Source of the DNA: Rugalucina vietnamica
Lineage: Eukaryota > Mollusca > Bivalvia > Lucinida > Lucinidae
Assembly: GCA_964017185.1 (NCBI GenBank)
Contig: OZ024883.1
Location: forward strand, 40,850,395-40,914,394
Direction of reading: 5' to 3'
Length of the DNA: 64,000 bases
Of this stretch, positions 21,607-33,668 are shown in pieces. Made by a program: the position numbers and the translations under genes. A model generated the notes under the pieces. That model searched no databases. It was not told where the DNA came from and saw nothing but the letters and a program-made list of their open reading frames with translations. The first letter of the stretch is position 1, and the number at the start of each line of letters is the position of its first letter.

Positions 21607-22852
21607 CTATCATCAAAAGACTTAAAATTACAGGCGACAACGCCAATTAACATTGAACAACTTAGATCAGACCTAAAAGGACACCCAGATAGAAACTTTG
21701 TTGAATATTTATATTCAAGCTTAAAAGATGGCTTTGACCCTGGAATAGCTGAGTTACCCAAACAGACTTATGTATGTAGAAACAATAAATCAGCCCGAAA
21801 ACAGCCATTAGACGTTGATCAGTTAATAGAAAGTGAAGTGAATAAAGGTTACCTGTTAGGGCCTTTCAAAGAATCACCATTTGACATTTATAGAGTTTCA
21901 CCAATCGGTATTGCAGAAGGAAAGTATTCCAAGAAAAAACGTTTAATAGTTGATCTCTCAGCACCATATGAACACTCCAGTGTTATCAGTATTAATGACT
22001 TAATTGATAAAGAATCTAACTCTTTGACTTATGTGACAATCGATAGTGCCGTTGAACTAATTAAACAAGCAGGTGTAGGAGCTCTAATGTGCAAATGCGA
22101 TATTTCAGATGCATTTAAATTGGCTGGATTGAAGCCCGAGACGTGGCCCATGTTCGGTGTCAAATGGAAAGGTTTATATTATTTCTATCAAAGATTGGTA
22201 TTTGGATGTCGTTCTAGTCCAAAATTGTTTGATCAAATCTCAATAGCGATCTGTTGGATTGCAAAGCATAAATTTATACAAAATAGACAATATCATACAT
22301 TTACTGGATGATTTTCTAACTGTTGAACCAGCATCGGATGAAGGAGATAGAACAATGGCTTTATTGACTATGCTGTTTAAAAGACTAAATATTCCTTTAT
22401 CTCCTAAAAAGACAATGGGTCCATTAACCAAGCTGGAATACTTAGTTATTATCTTAGATTCAGTTAAAATGCAAGCTGAATTACCACAAGATAAAGTGGA
22501 CAGGCTTATTAAAATGCTACAGAAGTATTCAAAGAAAACTAGTTGTACAAAACTGGCAATTTTGAGTTTATTAGGACACATGAGTTTCGCCTCTAAAGTT
22601 ATTGTGCCTGGGCGTAGTTTCATGTCATATCTATTAAAGTTGACTAAAGGTGTTAACAATAATCATGACATTGTGATGTTAAACAATGACTGTAAACAGG
22701 ACATGAAAATGTGGCAAACATTCTTACAGGGTTGGAATGGAGTATCATTTTTTATAGATACTCATAGCACTGTTACGAATGAAGATATTGAAAGAAATGG
22801 TACATATGTACAAAAAAGGCAAACAATGAGCTCAAGTTCGTTACAAACTTGA
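21607..22852 (+). pseudogene. reverse transcriptase of the same DIRS/Ngaro-type element, frameshifted and truncated
   Basis: Open from 21607: PINIEQLRSDLKGHPDRNFV, then SARKQPLDVDQLI, FKESPFDIYRVSPIGIAEGK, KKRLIVDLSAP, CDISDAFKLAGL, and FGCRSSPKLFDQISIAICW (RT fingers and palm). A one-base shift near 22275 moves to another frame with the catalytic LLDDFLT and the following LPQDKVDRLIKML. The protein stops matching near 22800, early in the RNase H-like region, where a different repeat begins. RNase H and recombinase are absent. The family reverse-transcribes its own RNA and integrates through a tyrosine recombinase. This copy is dead. Confidence 0.8.
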
Positions 22853-22927
22853 CAAAATTTTCACTTGAGTCGGACAAGTTTCCAACCATGACATTTCTAT
22901 GACAGTTTATGAATGTTCAAGTAGATA

Positions 22928-23572
22928 TCATCCAAATAATGCCCACAAAAGTTTGCTACTTAGTAGGATGAGATCAAAGTATACGTCCTCGGTTAATGCG
23001 ACAGTAACTATTGGTAGTCGTCCACCAAGGATTAATGTGATGAAGTCTTCGAGTTCCAAGTTAGATAATAACAAGTAGACATTGTCACCAAAGATGGATT
23101 TCACATTTTCCCAGAATGTCAACAGCTTCTGGCTGGTAGAGGTTTTTACACAAGTGCTAAACAAATGTTTTAAGACATCGTGAGTTATATCATGACATCG
23201 TGGACAAGACATTTCGTTCTCTAAGCTTGAGCAAAGTTTTACTATGAAAGAACATAGTTCCAAGGAACCTGATCTCTTAACTGGTATCTGCCAAAATATT
23301 GACGGTTTTAGTTCTGGATGGATTGAGCGAAAGCGACGAAATTCATCGCCTTGGTTCAATCTATGTTTCCAAGATATCTCTTCAAAGCGCCAGACAGCCA
23401 CTTTACATATTCTTTTCCATGAAAGTTTCGATGGGAAGATACCAGACGAATAAAATTCACTGATACTATTTTGTAATGAGTATTTCTGTAAGATTCTGTA
23501 TATATCTTTGATAAATCCTATTTGTGGTTTTGTATAACACAAATGGTACTGAAATAGTCTGAGTAAGAACAA
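22928..23572 (-). pseudogene. C-terminal fragment of a non-LTR (LINE) ORF2
   Basis: A 214-codon minus-strand frame with RICKVAVWRFEEISWKHRLN, a zinc-binding-type CPRCHDITHDVLKHLFSTC (the RT-associated zinc motif CxxC...HxxxxC found at the C-terminus of LINE ORF2), then LLTFWENVKSIF and a stop. No RT core is present, so it is truncated at the 5' side. The flank at 22820-22927 may be its 3' UTR. It replaces the missing part of the Ngaro-like element. The family call is by motif only. Confidence 0.5.
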
Positions 23573-23908
23573 GTACTTCAGAGATTAGGCCAAAAAAAAA
23601 AAATAAAAATGTTTCTCAGGCACCGCCGCATCTGTCTGAAACCCCCCGCATTACCCCTTTTTATCGTCTCAAAAAAAAAAAAAAAATAAATAAAATAGCG
23701 CATCTGATACAAATCTTCGTTTTTGTCTTTGGCGATCAAGGAGATAAAGCCAAGCGCTTGCAAAGAGGCATGGAAAGCGTCTTCATGATTTTGGGTTAAT
23801 ACAAAACATTTTTTTTTTTTGGACGGAAACATTTTTACTTTCGGATTCAAGCCGTTTCTTCCCAAGGTTGTTTCGGTCCAGTTTGTTTGAAGAAAAAAAA
23901 AACTAGTA

Positions 23909-24052
23909 TGGTGGAATGATTGTACCCTTAGAGGGTAGGGTAGGGAGGAATCCTTGTACAGGAGGATGGTTCATTAATAGGGTGGGTGTATCCTAGGAGC
24001 TAAGGTAGTGTGGAACCCTGGTAAGTTAGGGTAGTACAAGGCGCCGTTTTAC
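23909..24052 (+). repeat. GAGGGTAGGGTA motif, copy 1
   Basis: ACCCTTAGAGGGTAGGGTAG, GGATGGTTCA, ATCCTAGGAGCTAAGG and GGAACCCTGGTA recur in the same order at 25068-25222. The arms ACCCT/AGGGT make many small hairpins. Confidence 0.6.
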
Positions 24053-25067
24053 CCTAATATATTCCTGTATTGCAGTTAAGGCGTTTATGTGCGGATGAAT
24101 TCACTGTTAAAAAGATCGTTTGCAGGGAATTCGCCAAGGTTCAATTTTCTTACAGTTTCTCTTTATGGTAAAAAAAAATTAAAGCCGTTGTCAGGCGTTT
24201 GCCAAGGAGCGATTTTCTTACAGTTTCTCTTTATTGTACATTGAGAACAATTAATGGTAATTATCTTTTGCATATTTAAAACTGACAGAGCAGGTTTTCT
24301 AATAGAAAGCATAACGTGTTTACGAACCGTGTCGGCTGCGTGTATATTCACGAGTGATAATTGCCATTTCAGTAATTTTTAGACGGACACAATCCACCGC
24401 TCGCGAAGCGTGGATGACACATTGTTTTCTTAAGATTAGCCATAAAAGTTGTGAAAATAAGCCAAAAGCACTAGGGGATTATCGATAGACCATAACGAGG
24501 CGGTAAACACAGGCTGCTGTAGGCTATTTGTGACAACTGTTACGCAACGTTGCTCACTTTCGACGGCGACACAAACCATAGGTTTTTTTTTAAGCATTGG
24601 GACACCTACATCTTGTATAATTCTATCCGATCAGAAAATGCGTTTGTGCTTTCTCGATTAAGATCGGCGAATTAAAATAATTGTAAATAAGGAATCGGCA
24701 ATGACACTTGTCCGCGTTAAATATCCGGGTGCGCCAATAAGTCAAAGGCGGAACAGCAACATTAGCGTGGTGTTACGGACGCTTTTTTGTAGATCGTTTT
24801 TAATTGATTAAAATATTGAAACAAGCAAAATTTCACTTTTGTTTATTCCATTTTACAAGGACTCCGGGATAAACCGCCAATTTGCTCGATTAAGCAAATT
24901 AACACGCCGTATAGGCGCTTTTCCCCACCCACAAAAACTACATGAACTTTGATCAGCCTGGTCCGACTCAGTAGATTGTTTGCTCTACGCGCTTCACCTA
25001 TAACGCGCATGCGACTTGTGGACCCCGACCAGCGCCTTATAAGTTATAACGGGTCTGAAGTGTACAC
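24053..25067. other. interior of the TIR element, unknown
   Basis: About 1 kb without a recognisable gene. It contains GCGATTTTCTTACAGTTTCTC twice in near-identical form (about 24141 and 24210), a short local duplication, and CpG-containing unique sequence. Confidence 0.4.
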
Positions 25068-25222
25068 TAGTAGGGTGGGATGCGTGTATAGCTATACCCT
25101 GAGAGGGTAGGGTATGGAGGAACCCTAGTAGGGCATGATGGTTCACTAGTAGTAGGAGTACCCTAGGAGATAACGATAGGGGAAACCCTAGTAGGGTATG
25201 ATGGTACACTAGTAGAGTGGGT
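25068..25222 (+). repeat. GAGGGTAGGGTA motif, copy 2
   Basis: Direct relative of 23909-24052: ACCCTGAGAGGGTAGGGTAT, GATGGTTCACTAGTAG, ACCCTAGGAGATAACG and CCCTAGTAGGGTATGATGGT, with the last part itself repeated. Confidence 0.6.
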
Positions 25223-25341
25223 GGCAATCGCTGAAAGGTGAATTGAGGATCTGTCATCAGGACAACAATTCTGTAATACTCCATTATTGGTGGTGTTCTC
25301 ATGGACCTGAATTGTTATTAGCTGTAAAAGTCATGGAATAA

Positions 25342-25530
25342 ATGCCGCCTGAAAGATGTATCCAGCAAAGTTCGAAACGTCTACGAAACAATTTCGTTTC
25401 GCTCAAAAAACAAAAACAAGTTTTGATAAGTTTAACCTCGTTTTCGGACTTACTTTCACTTTCCACCTACGTGAATGGAGAGCTCACGAAACTCGTAATT
25501 TTTACTTGTTTAATGGAATTGTCATTCAAA
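25342..25530 (+). CDS. possible first exon inside the TIR element
   Basis: ATG at 25342 opens MPPERCIQQSSKRLRNNFVS, and the frame stays open to a consensus AAAA|GTAAGTAAAT donor at about 25531. I do not recognise the protein. The only support is an ATG, an open frame and a strong donor; no downstream exon is identified. Low confidence. Confidence 0.2.
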
Positions 25531-25769
25531 AGTAAGTAAATTATGATGTTTTGTATGTTGTATTCAAATTAGCAATAGCAATATTTCTGGCTTATTCTGC
25601 GTAGAAGTTGAGATTGATTTGAAATTGAGCGTTCGCCCGATCGCAAATTAGTATTGTCTTGCCTTGTATCGTAATGTTCCCCCGTCGATTTATCGATGCA
25701 CCTCGTTTTAACCCCGAGAAAGGGTATTACCCCCGGTATTACCACCACCAAAGTGACCAGACCCCAATG

Positions 25770-25990
25770 ATAGAGCTACACTGTCTGCCACCAACCATCA
25801 CCTTGAAATATTTACTGTATTCCTATCACTGAGGTTGTTGTTTTTGGAGAAGAGAAGCCAGTCAAATGCTGAGCACCAAGTAAGGTAGCCACTGATACCA
25901 TTTTAAAAGTCTTTGGTATGACCCAGCTGGTATTGAACGCACAAACTCCCACTTCCAAAGCCAACGCTGTAACCATTATGCCAGATGAGA
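25770..25990 (-). mobile_element. tRNA-derived SINE inside the TIR element
   Basis: On the minus strand: CTGGCATAATGGTTACAGCG (A box) and GCGTTCAATACC (B box), followed by ATGGTATCAGTGGCTACCTT and GTGCTCAGCATTTGACTGG, a SINE body pattern seen in molluscs. Not a functional tRNA. Confidence 0.55.
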
Positions 25991-26117
25991 GTCTGGTATT
26001 TCGACAGGAACATCATAATAGAAAATACAACCCACAGGTAAAGCTATGTTGTACAGTGGTATACATATATTTTTGTATTTTTGCTTTAAGACAGATTATG
26101 GGTGATGCAGCTCTAGT

Positions 26118-26165
26118 GCATACCCACAATCTATTTTTTTGAGCAAAATTAGAAAAATATCAATT
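26118..26165 (+). mobile_element. half copy of the 18.5-kb foldback
   Basis: ACCCACAATCTATTTTTTTGA, then GCAAAATTAGAAAAATAT matches one arm of 18532-18650. The other arm is missing. Confidence 0.55.
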
Positions 26166-26316
26166 TTTTTCACGCATGTTTTCCCGGTTGCCAAAAAAAA
26201 AAAAAGTGGCCTCATCTGTTTTTTGGTGAAAAAAAAAAAAAAAAAAAAAAAACCTGCCTGCCTCATCTGTTTTTTCCAAAAAGTGCCTGAGAAACAATTG
26301 TATTTTTTTTTTGGCC

Positions 26317-26652
26317 TTACATATTTACTATAAAGAGTTGAATATTCAAATCAGTAGCCAATAAACACCCCATCCCTCATATATCACACCCAATAGACAC
26401 CAAATCATAGATCACCTGTATAGAACTTTTACTGGGACAGGTCACTTGAAAATATACATAGGGCATAAAAATGACTGTATTCTGCTGACTGGTCCTGTAT
26501 TTTATGTGTGATTGACTGTTCTCGCAGTTTTTTTATTTCAATTGCATTTTGCGAAAAGTAAAACAAAAATTTAACGAGTGTCAACTCTTCCCATCAAGAA
26601 AGGGGACAAGGATTTAAAAAAATGTTAAAATTGCAATAATAATAATAATAGT
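26317..26652 (+). repeat. second copy of the 335-bp block
   Basis: Near-identical to 19449-19783. It starts at exactly the first base after the right GGCC end of the 2.7-kb TIR element and ends in an (ATA/GTA)n run that continues to about 26690. Confidence 0.85.
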
Positions 26653-26824
26653 AGTAGTAATAATAATAATAGTAATAATAATAATAATAAATTAAGAATC
26701 ACTTTCTTTAACTTCCAAATGTTTCAATTTGCAATGTGTGGTTACTGAACATGATCTTTTAATATCGCTTATTACATGTATATTATTAGTTGTTTTTGCA
26801 CAGGGGAAAATTTCCTTCTTTATT

Positions 26825-26900
26825 TGAGCCGCGTCGTGAGAAAACTGGATTTTTGCCTATGCGAAAACAAAGATGCAGATCAGCTTCGCAGTAGCTGCAG
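26825..26900 (-). mobile_element. Hairpin MITE, truncated copy
   Basis: TGAGCCGCGTCGTGAGAAAAC and the first hairpin arm (AAAGATGCAGATCAGCTTCG) are present. The copy breaks off at CAGTAGCTGCAG and is joined directly to family A-like sequence. Confidence 0.7.
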
Positions 26901-29279
26901 TAACACGCCCATATATGGTAAAAACCCTTCAAAAATCTTCTTCTCCAGAACCGGCAGGCTGATTTCCACCAAATTTGGTATGTACCATCGGGGACTCCAG
27001 CCAATCATAGTTTGTTCAAATGATGACCCTAGGATGACCTTGACATATTTTACGGCAAGGTCAATTTTGGAAACATAGGCTTTTACATGGGGAAAAGCAA
27101 AAACAATAGATATTTTGGAAACTATTGCAGCCTGAGACTTGAAAGTTGCTAGATGCAGACAGCTACATGTAATGGAGTCAATGAAGATATGTAATTAATT
27201 AAGGTCAAGGTCATTTCTTGATTTTGACCCAAGGTCATTTTTTAAATATCCAAATTAAGATTATGGTTTTCTCAGAAATCACTGGGCCTATGAAAGTGAA
27301 ATTTTATGTGAAGCCTCCATGCTTATGGACAAAAAAATTTTATGCACAAAATCTGGGTTGAATGCTTTAATAACATGCTCACAAATGCTCAAAAATGCTA
27401 ATAAAATCCTTTCTGCAGAACTGATGGGCCGATTTTCACGAAACTTGGTATGTAGTATCTGGGACTCCAGCCCATGGTAATTTGTTCAAATGATGGCCTT
27501 AGGATGACCTTGACTAATTTTACGGCAAGGTCAGTTTTGGAAACATAGGCTTGTACATGGGGGAAAAAGTGAAAAAAAGAGGATATTTTGGAAACAATTG
27601 CAGCCTAGCCTGAGACCTGAAAGTTGGCAGAAGCAGACAAATTATGAAGATATACAATTTATTTAGGTCAAGGTAATTTCTTGAGCTTATAGTATAGTAG
27701 TCGAGCCGGCGTGCGTGCTTGCACCCATCCGTTCACACTTTCAATCTTAAAATATCTCTAATACAACAAGAAAAATCGTGATCAAATTTCATCTAAAGCA
27801 TCATTTAGGAGGGGGACAGGTTGCATTAGGTTTTGGGCAAGGTCGGATCAGAACTCTGGTTTCCATGGCAACAGATAGCTCCCATAGACTTACAATGGGA
27901 AAACATAAAAAAATCTTCTTCTCTGAAACCACATGGCACAGAGAATTCATATTTTGTGTGTAGCAATGTGTAGTGGTCCTCTTTATAAATCCTGCCAAAA
28001 GTGCCCCTGGGGTCCATACAGGCCCCACCCCGGGGCGTCATGGGAAAAACATAAAAAAAATCTTCGTCTCCGAAATTACAAGGCCCAGAGCTTTCATATT
28101 CTGTGTGTAGCAATGTGTAGTCATCCTCTTTATAAATCCTGCCAACCATGCCCCTGGGGTAAAAAATGGCCCCGCCCCGGGGGTCATTAGCTCCAATAGA
28201 CTTAAAATGGGAAAAACATAAAAAAATCTTCTCTGAAACCACAAGGCCCAGAGTTTTCATATTTTGTATGTAGCAATGTATAGTGGTCCTCTTTATAAAT
28301 CCTGCCAACCATGCCCCCGTGGTCAAAAATGGCCCCGCCCTGGGGATCATTAGCTTCCATAAATTTACAATGGGAAAAACATAAAACAATCTTCTTCTCG
28401 GAAACTACAAGGCCTAGAGCTTTCATATTTTGTATGTAACAACATATAAAGGTCCTGTGCCCCTGGGGTCAATACAGGCTATGCCCCACGGGCATCATTA
28501 TCTGTCATAGACTTATAATGGAAATACATGAAAAAATCTGCAACTGGACATAATATTTATGAATTTATGATTCTGAAAAAATTGGACCCCAGGCTTTCTA
28601 CATGTATATTACCATAATATTAAATCATCTCAGAAACAGCTTGGCCAACCAAAGCCAAATTTTATATGAAACATTTATAAGAAGGCTCAAACCAATGTGT
28701 ACATGCATGAAAATCCAGGTCACATGACCGAGACGGCCACCATGCCCATATATGGTATAACCCCAGCTGCCTTTTTTTTATCCAGTTATTTTTTTTGTTG
28801 ACTCTCAGGTGGGCGATCGTTGCCCTTGGGCTACTTGTTTTTTTGTGTGTTTTTTTAAGCCTTTAAGCATAAGGACAATGAATTTTTGTTTATGAAATTG
28901 GGGTTGCATGCTCAACTTGGCTCACAAATGCTCAAAAATCTTCTCTTCCTGAACCGGTGGGCGGATTTTCACGAAGCTTGGTATGTAGCATCAGGGACCT
29001 TAGCCCATCATAGTTTGTACAAATGATGAGAAGCCCATCATAGTTTGTACAAATGATGACCTTGACCAATTTTGGAATCTGGCTTTTACATGGGAAAAAG
29101 TGAAAACAGTGAATGTTTTGGAAACTATTGCAGCCTGAGACCTGAAACTTAGCAGATGCAAACAACTAATGAAGTCAGTAATGGTATGAGATTATTCAAG
29201 GTCATGGTCATTTCATGATGACTAAATGCTCCAAGATCAGGCTTCAGGTGAGTGTTCTCAGTACCAATGATCCTCTGGT
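26901..29279 (+). mobile_element. degenerate family A-like composite
   Basis: Repeats of AAAAATCTTCTTCTCCAGAAC, GATGACCTTGAC and TACGGCAAGGTCAAT show A-type units. 27898-28450 is a different tandem block, four or five units of roughly 145-165 bp each with CCTCTTTATAAATCCTGCC and GCCCCTGGGGT. The right edge at about 29250-29279 is a decayed A end (TCAGGTGAGTGTTCTCAGTA, CCTCTGGTT). Several frames open here are repeat artefacts. Confidence 0.55.
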
Positions 29280-29430
29280 TCGCTATTTTTTGCACCAAAC
29301 GACAGACGGTGAGACCATAGTTATATCAAAAGGTGATCACTATTGGCACACATTGTGTATGCTCAGAATCATGCATGAAGAATATGATGATCGTAAGACT
29401 AGTAGTTGTGTGAATTTCAAAAGTCGACCC

Positions 29431-29497
29431 CTATTGACAGCCGGCTGTCAATAGTTAACTTTCGCTACTGACAGCTGGCTGTCAAATAGCGAAAGTT
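29431..29497. repeat. two adjacent perfect or near-perfect palindromes
   Basis: 29431-29454 is a perfect 24-bp palindrome centred on CAGCCGGCTG. 29457-29497 is a 41-bp near-palindrome with arms AACTTTCGCTA and TAGCGAAAGTT around TGACAGCTGGCTGTCA. Both share the TTGACAGC core. The next bases (CTATTGACGGCCAGC) begin a third imperfect copy. Confidence 0.8.
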
Positions 29498-29499
29498 TG

Positions 29500-30500
29500 C
29501 TATTGACGGCCAGCTACATATTTTCAATATATTAATGATTTTTAAGGTCAATTTATAAGCAGAAGATTAAATCTTTATATTAGTACATAATTATAATGAA
29601 AAATCATCTGAAGCATTCAGTTTTACATCTTGGAACTATAGAATTGTGTGTTCAACATAAAGTTTTTTGTTAAGCTTGTATGTGTTGCTGATGATTTACA
29701 CCTAAAAATTAAAGAATCATTTCCATAGGTGTGAAATTTGCGAAATCATCAAAATAATGTGAAATTTGCAGTTTAGCATAGCTCACCTTAACAGACTTGC
29801 ATGATTATGGTAATTAGCCCAGTTCCAGTTTTCGTGGCATGCATGTATTTTAGCTGAAACTGTGTTGTCAAGTTTACTACCATTTATATTGTACAAGAAA
29901 AATACATTTTGGAACAAAAATTGTTTTTATGAGAGTTGTTCAATATTATCTGAATATGGGACTTATGCGTGGTTCAAAACCGGTAGATGTCTTTTAAAAA
30001 AGGCTTCCACTATCACACCTGACAGTGAATTGTTTTCACAGTTACTTATGTCAAGTCACAATGTGTAACAAAATAATGAAACATTAAAATATGTTAAGAA
30101 TTTTTGAAGCATTGAAACTGACAGTCACTTTTTGAATGACCCACAAATTCTGCTGCCTTACTTTTGATGTCGTCAAAGATCAATATGTCATTCAAAGTTG
30201 CGTCTATGTAAGCAATGAACAGAATTGCCATGTAAAGGTATGTATGTTGGACAAAACGTACTAAGGATTATTATGCATCATTCCATATTTATTTAAGACC
30301 TGACCTGTTTCTATCATCCTGGGGTTGCCTATGAATTATTAGTACCACGAAAATTGGACCAACCATCATATGTGTCGAGAAAGACCCTGTATCTTGGCAT
30401 ATATTATGTTTAGGCATATATGCAGGGTCTCTGTAGAGACCCTGGTTTAGGGTACTACTATACTCTTCCTGAAGGAAAAACACATTTGTTTGCTTTTTTA
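29500..30500. other. no gene seen
   Basis: AT-rich. One short hairpin, CAGGGTCTCTGTAGAGACCCTG, lies at about 30422. A 68-codon chance frame at 29862 has no recognisable content. Confidence 0.4.
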
Positions 30501-33500
30501 TTAGCTCACCTGAGCCGTTAGGCTCACAGGGTGAGCTTATAGGATGGCCATGATCCGGCGTCCGTCGTCGTCGTCCGTCCTTCCGTCCGTCGTCGTCCAC
30601 CATTTTCAAAGAACTTCTTCTCTGAAACCGCTTGGCCAATTAAAGCCAAATTTTATATGAAGCATCTATGGGAAGGGGGAACCAATGTGTTTATAAATAA
30701 TCCAGGTCACATGACCAAGATGGCCGCCATGCCCATATATGGTAAATACCCTTCAAAAATCTTCTCCTATAGAACCGGTGGACCGATTTCAACGAAACTT
30801 GGCATGAAGCATCGGGGACTAGAGTACTACAATGTGTTTATAAATTATGACCTTTGGATGACCTTGACCTATTTTACGGCAAGGTCAACATGGGTCGCCT
30901 ATGCATTTGAATGGGGAAAATTGTTAAAATGTCATTTGAAAGGCAAATCTTGCAGGAAATGGGCAAATGGATTGAAGGTAGGTAATTCTGAAAAAAAAAT
31001 GGACCCCAGGGTTGGTCTGCCCCCACCCCGGGGCAATATACATGTTTATTATATAGCTATAAATATCAAATGATTAAAACATAAGGATAAAAGCCGAGTA
31101 ACAAGTGTGCAGATATCAGACGATATGGGCACACTTACTTGATATTGCACACTTTGTTAAAAGCGAAAAAATCTTAATGTAAATCCTTGCCACTATTTTT
31201 ACTTTAGGGTCATCTTGCAAAATAGCTGATTTGGGACGTCAGCTCTAATGACGCCATCTTCATCTGACGTTGCGTGGAAAATGACGTCATACCGGTCCGA
31301 AACGTCAACTGAAATTTGACACTTTCAGATTTAAGCAATTTTAGCCGAAAAAAGAAAAAAAAAATGTCAGAAATAATGATTCAATTGCAAAATTTGCTTC
31401 TGAAAAGTAACAGTGCAAAAGTGATATCATTTGATATTGCATTAGTGCAAAAATGATATCACCTTTGGATATTGTCGCAGCTTTTGTGTAGATATTTAAA
31501 TTTTTTACTGTTTACTCTCAACAAAACATAAAACATGACACGGAAATATTTATAGCTATATAATAAAAGGGTTATCGCAGTGATATCGGTGAATATTGTC
31601 CCTCGTTGGGATATCTAGACTACGGATTCTCGCAAGCTCGCGTACCTCGATATCCCAACTCGGGACAATATTCACCGATATCAGTGCAATAACCCTATAA
31701 TATTACAAAAATATTCAAAGATCTTCTTCTCTGAAACCACTTGGCCAATCAAAGCCAAATTTTATATGAAGCATCTATAGGAAGGGGGAATCAATGTGTT
31801 TATAAATAATCCAGGTCACATGACCAAGATGGCCGCCATGCCCATATATGGTAAAAACCCTTCAAAATTCTTCATCTCCGGAACCACTGGACCGATTTCA
31901 ACGAAACTTGGCATGAAGCATCGGGGACTAGAGTACTACAATGTGTTTATAAATTATGACCTTTGGATGACCTTGACTTATTTTATGGCAAGGTCAACAT
32001 GGGTTGCCCGTGCATTTGAATGAGAAAAATTGTTAAAATGTCATTTGAAAGGCAAATCTTGCAGGAAATGGGCAAATGGACTGAAGGTAGGTAATTCTGA
32101 AAAAAAAATTGGACCCTAGGGGTGGATCTGCCCCCACCCTGGGGCAATATACATGTATATTAAAAAATATTCAAAGATCTTCTTCTCTGAAACCACTTGG
32201 CCAATCAAAGCCAAATTTTATATGAAGCATCTATAGGAAGGGGGAACCAATTTGTTTCTTAATAATCCAGGTCACATGACCAAGATGGCCACCATGCCCT
32301 TATATGGTAAAAACCCTTCAAAATTCTTCTTCTCCGGAACCACTGGACCGATTTCAACGAAACTTGGCATGAAGCATCAGGGACTAGAGTACTACAATGA
32401 GTTTATAAATTATGACCTTTGGATGACCTTGACCTATTTTACGGCAAGGTCAACATAGGTCGCCCATGCATTTGAATGGGAAAAATTGTTAAAATGGCAA
32501 ATCTTGCAGGAAAAGGGCAAATGGACTGAAGGTAGGTAATTCTGAAAAAAAATTGGACCCTAGGGGTTAGTCTGCCTACACCCTGGGGCAATATACATGT
32601 ATATTACAAAAATATTCAAAGATCTTCTTCTCTGAAACCACTTGGCCAATCAAAGCCAAATTTTATATGAAGCATCTATAGGAAGGGGGAACCAATTTGT
32701 TTCATAATAATCCAGGTCACATGACCAAGATGGCCACCATGCCCTTATATGGTAAAAACCCTTCAAAATTCTTCTTCTCCGGAACCACTGGACCGATTTC
32801 ATCGAAACTTGGCATGAAGCATCGGGGACTAGAGTACTACAATGTGTATATAAATTATGACCTTTGGATGACCTTGACATATTTTACGGCAAGGTCAACA
32901 TAGGTCGCCAATGCATTTGAATGGGGAAAATTGTCATTTTAAGTGAAGTTCTTGCAAGAAATGGGCAGTAGGACTGAATATTAATGATTTTGAAAAAAAT
33001 TGGACCCCAGGGACTCATTTGCCCCAGCTCCGGGGCATTATTCATGTATATTACCATAATATTCAAACATCCTTTCCTGAAATCGCTTGGCCAATCAAAG
33101 CCAAATTTCATATGAAGCATCTATAGAATGGGGTTATCAATGTGTATATAAATAATCCAGGTCACATGACCAAGATGGCCGCTATGCCCATCTATGGTAT
33201 AAACCCTTCAAAAATCTTCTTCTCCGGAACCGGTGGACCGATTTAGAAGAAACTTGGCATGAAGCATCGGTGACTCAAGTACTACAAAGTATGTATAAAT
33301 CATGACCCTGTGATGACCTTGACCTATTTTAAGGCAAGGTCAACATGGGTTGCCTATGTATTTGAATGGGTAAACTGTTAAAATGTCGTTTGAAGGGAAA
33401 AACTTGTATGGACAGTATATTGATTATTCTGGAAAAAAAAAATGGCCCAAGGGCTTCATCTGCCCCTATACTGGGACTATTTTCTATATCATTCGTATAT

Positions 33501-33545
33501 ACAGCAGATCTCAGGTGAGCGTTTACAGGACCATTGGTCCTCTTG
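30501..33545 (+). mobile_element. Family A repeat, copy 2, with insertion
   Basis: Left end TTAGCTCACCTGAGCC, hairpin and CGTCCGTCGTCGTCGTCC; right end AGGACCATTGGTCCTCTTGT. About five units with GTCACATGACC at 30705, 31813, 32265, 32713 and 33165 (about 450-bp spacing). The first interval is 1108 bp because of an extra 0.66 kb at 31041-31698. Unit sequences are very close to those of copy 1. Confidence 0.8.
31041..31698. mobile_element. insertion with long palindromic end inside family A
   Basis: Other units read ATATACATGTATATTACAAAA; here the bases after ATATACATGT are replaced by TTATTATATAGCTATAAAT and the unit resumes at ATATTACAAAA. Inside, TATAGCTATAAATAT recurs inverted at about 31546, and 31568-31614 with 31650-31696 form 47-bp inverted arms (AGGGTTATCGCAGTGATATC...). 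The interior carries several ACGTCA/GACGTT strings. No ORF. Confidence 0.65.
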
Positions 33546-33572
33546 TCTTTTAATCTATATATCTGTTAAATT

Positions 33573-33573
33573 G

Positions 33574-33616
<43 letters not shown>

Positions 33617-33668
33617 GAAAGAAAGAATTTGAAAGAAAGAATTTGAAAGAAAGAAAGACAGAAAGAAA
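33573..33668. repeat. (GAAA)n microsatellite
   Basis: GAAAGAAAGAAA over about 50 bp then imperfect repeats. Confidence 0.95.

Larger units (their letters stand above)
23588..26316. mobile_element. 2.7-kb TIR element flanked by TTA
   Basis: Left end GGCCAAAAAAAAAAAATAAA then ATGTTTCTCAGGCAC; the right end is the inverted equivalent (GTGCCTGAGAAACAATTG then T-run and GGCC). TTA precedes the left GGCC and follows the right GGCC. A TTA duplication with GG-initial TIRs is what PIF/Harbinger elements have, but no transposase is visible, so it would be a non-autonomous derivative. It is less AT-rich and contains more CpG than its surroundings. It contains two copies of a GGGTAGGGTA-rich motif, a possible exon, a SINE and half a foldback. 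Confidence 0.55.
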
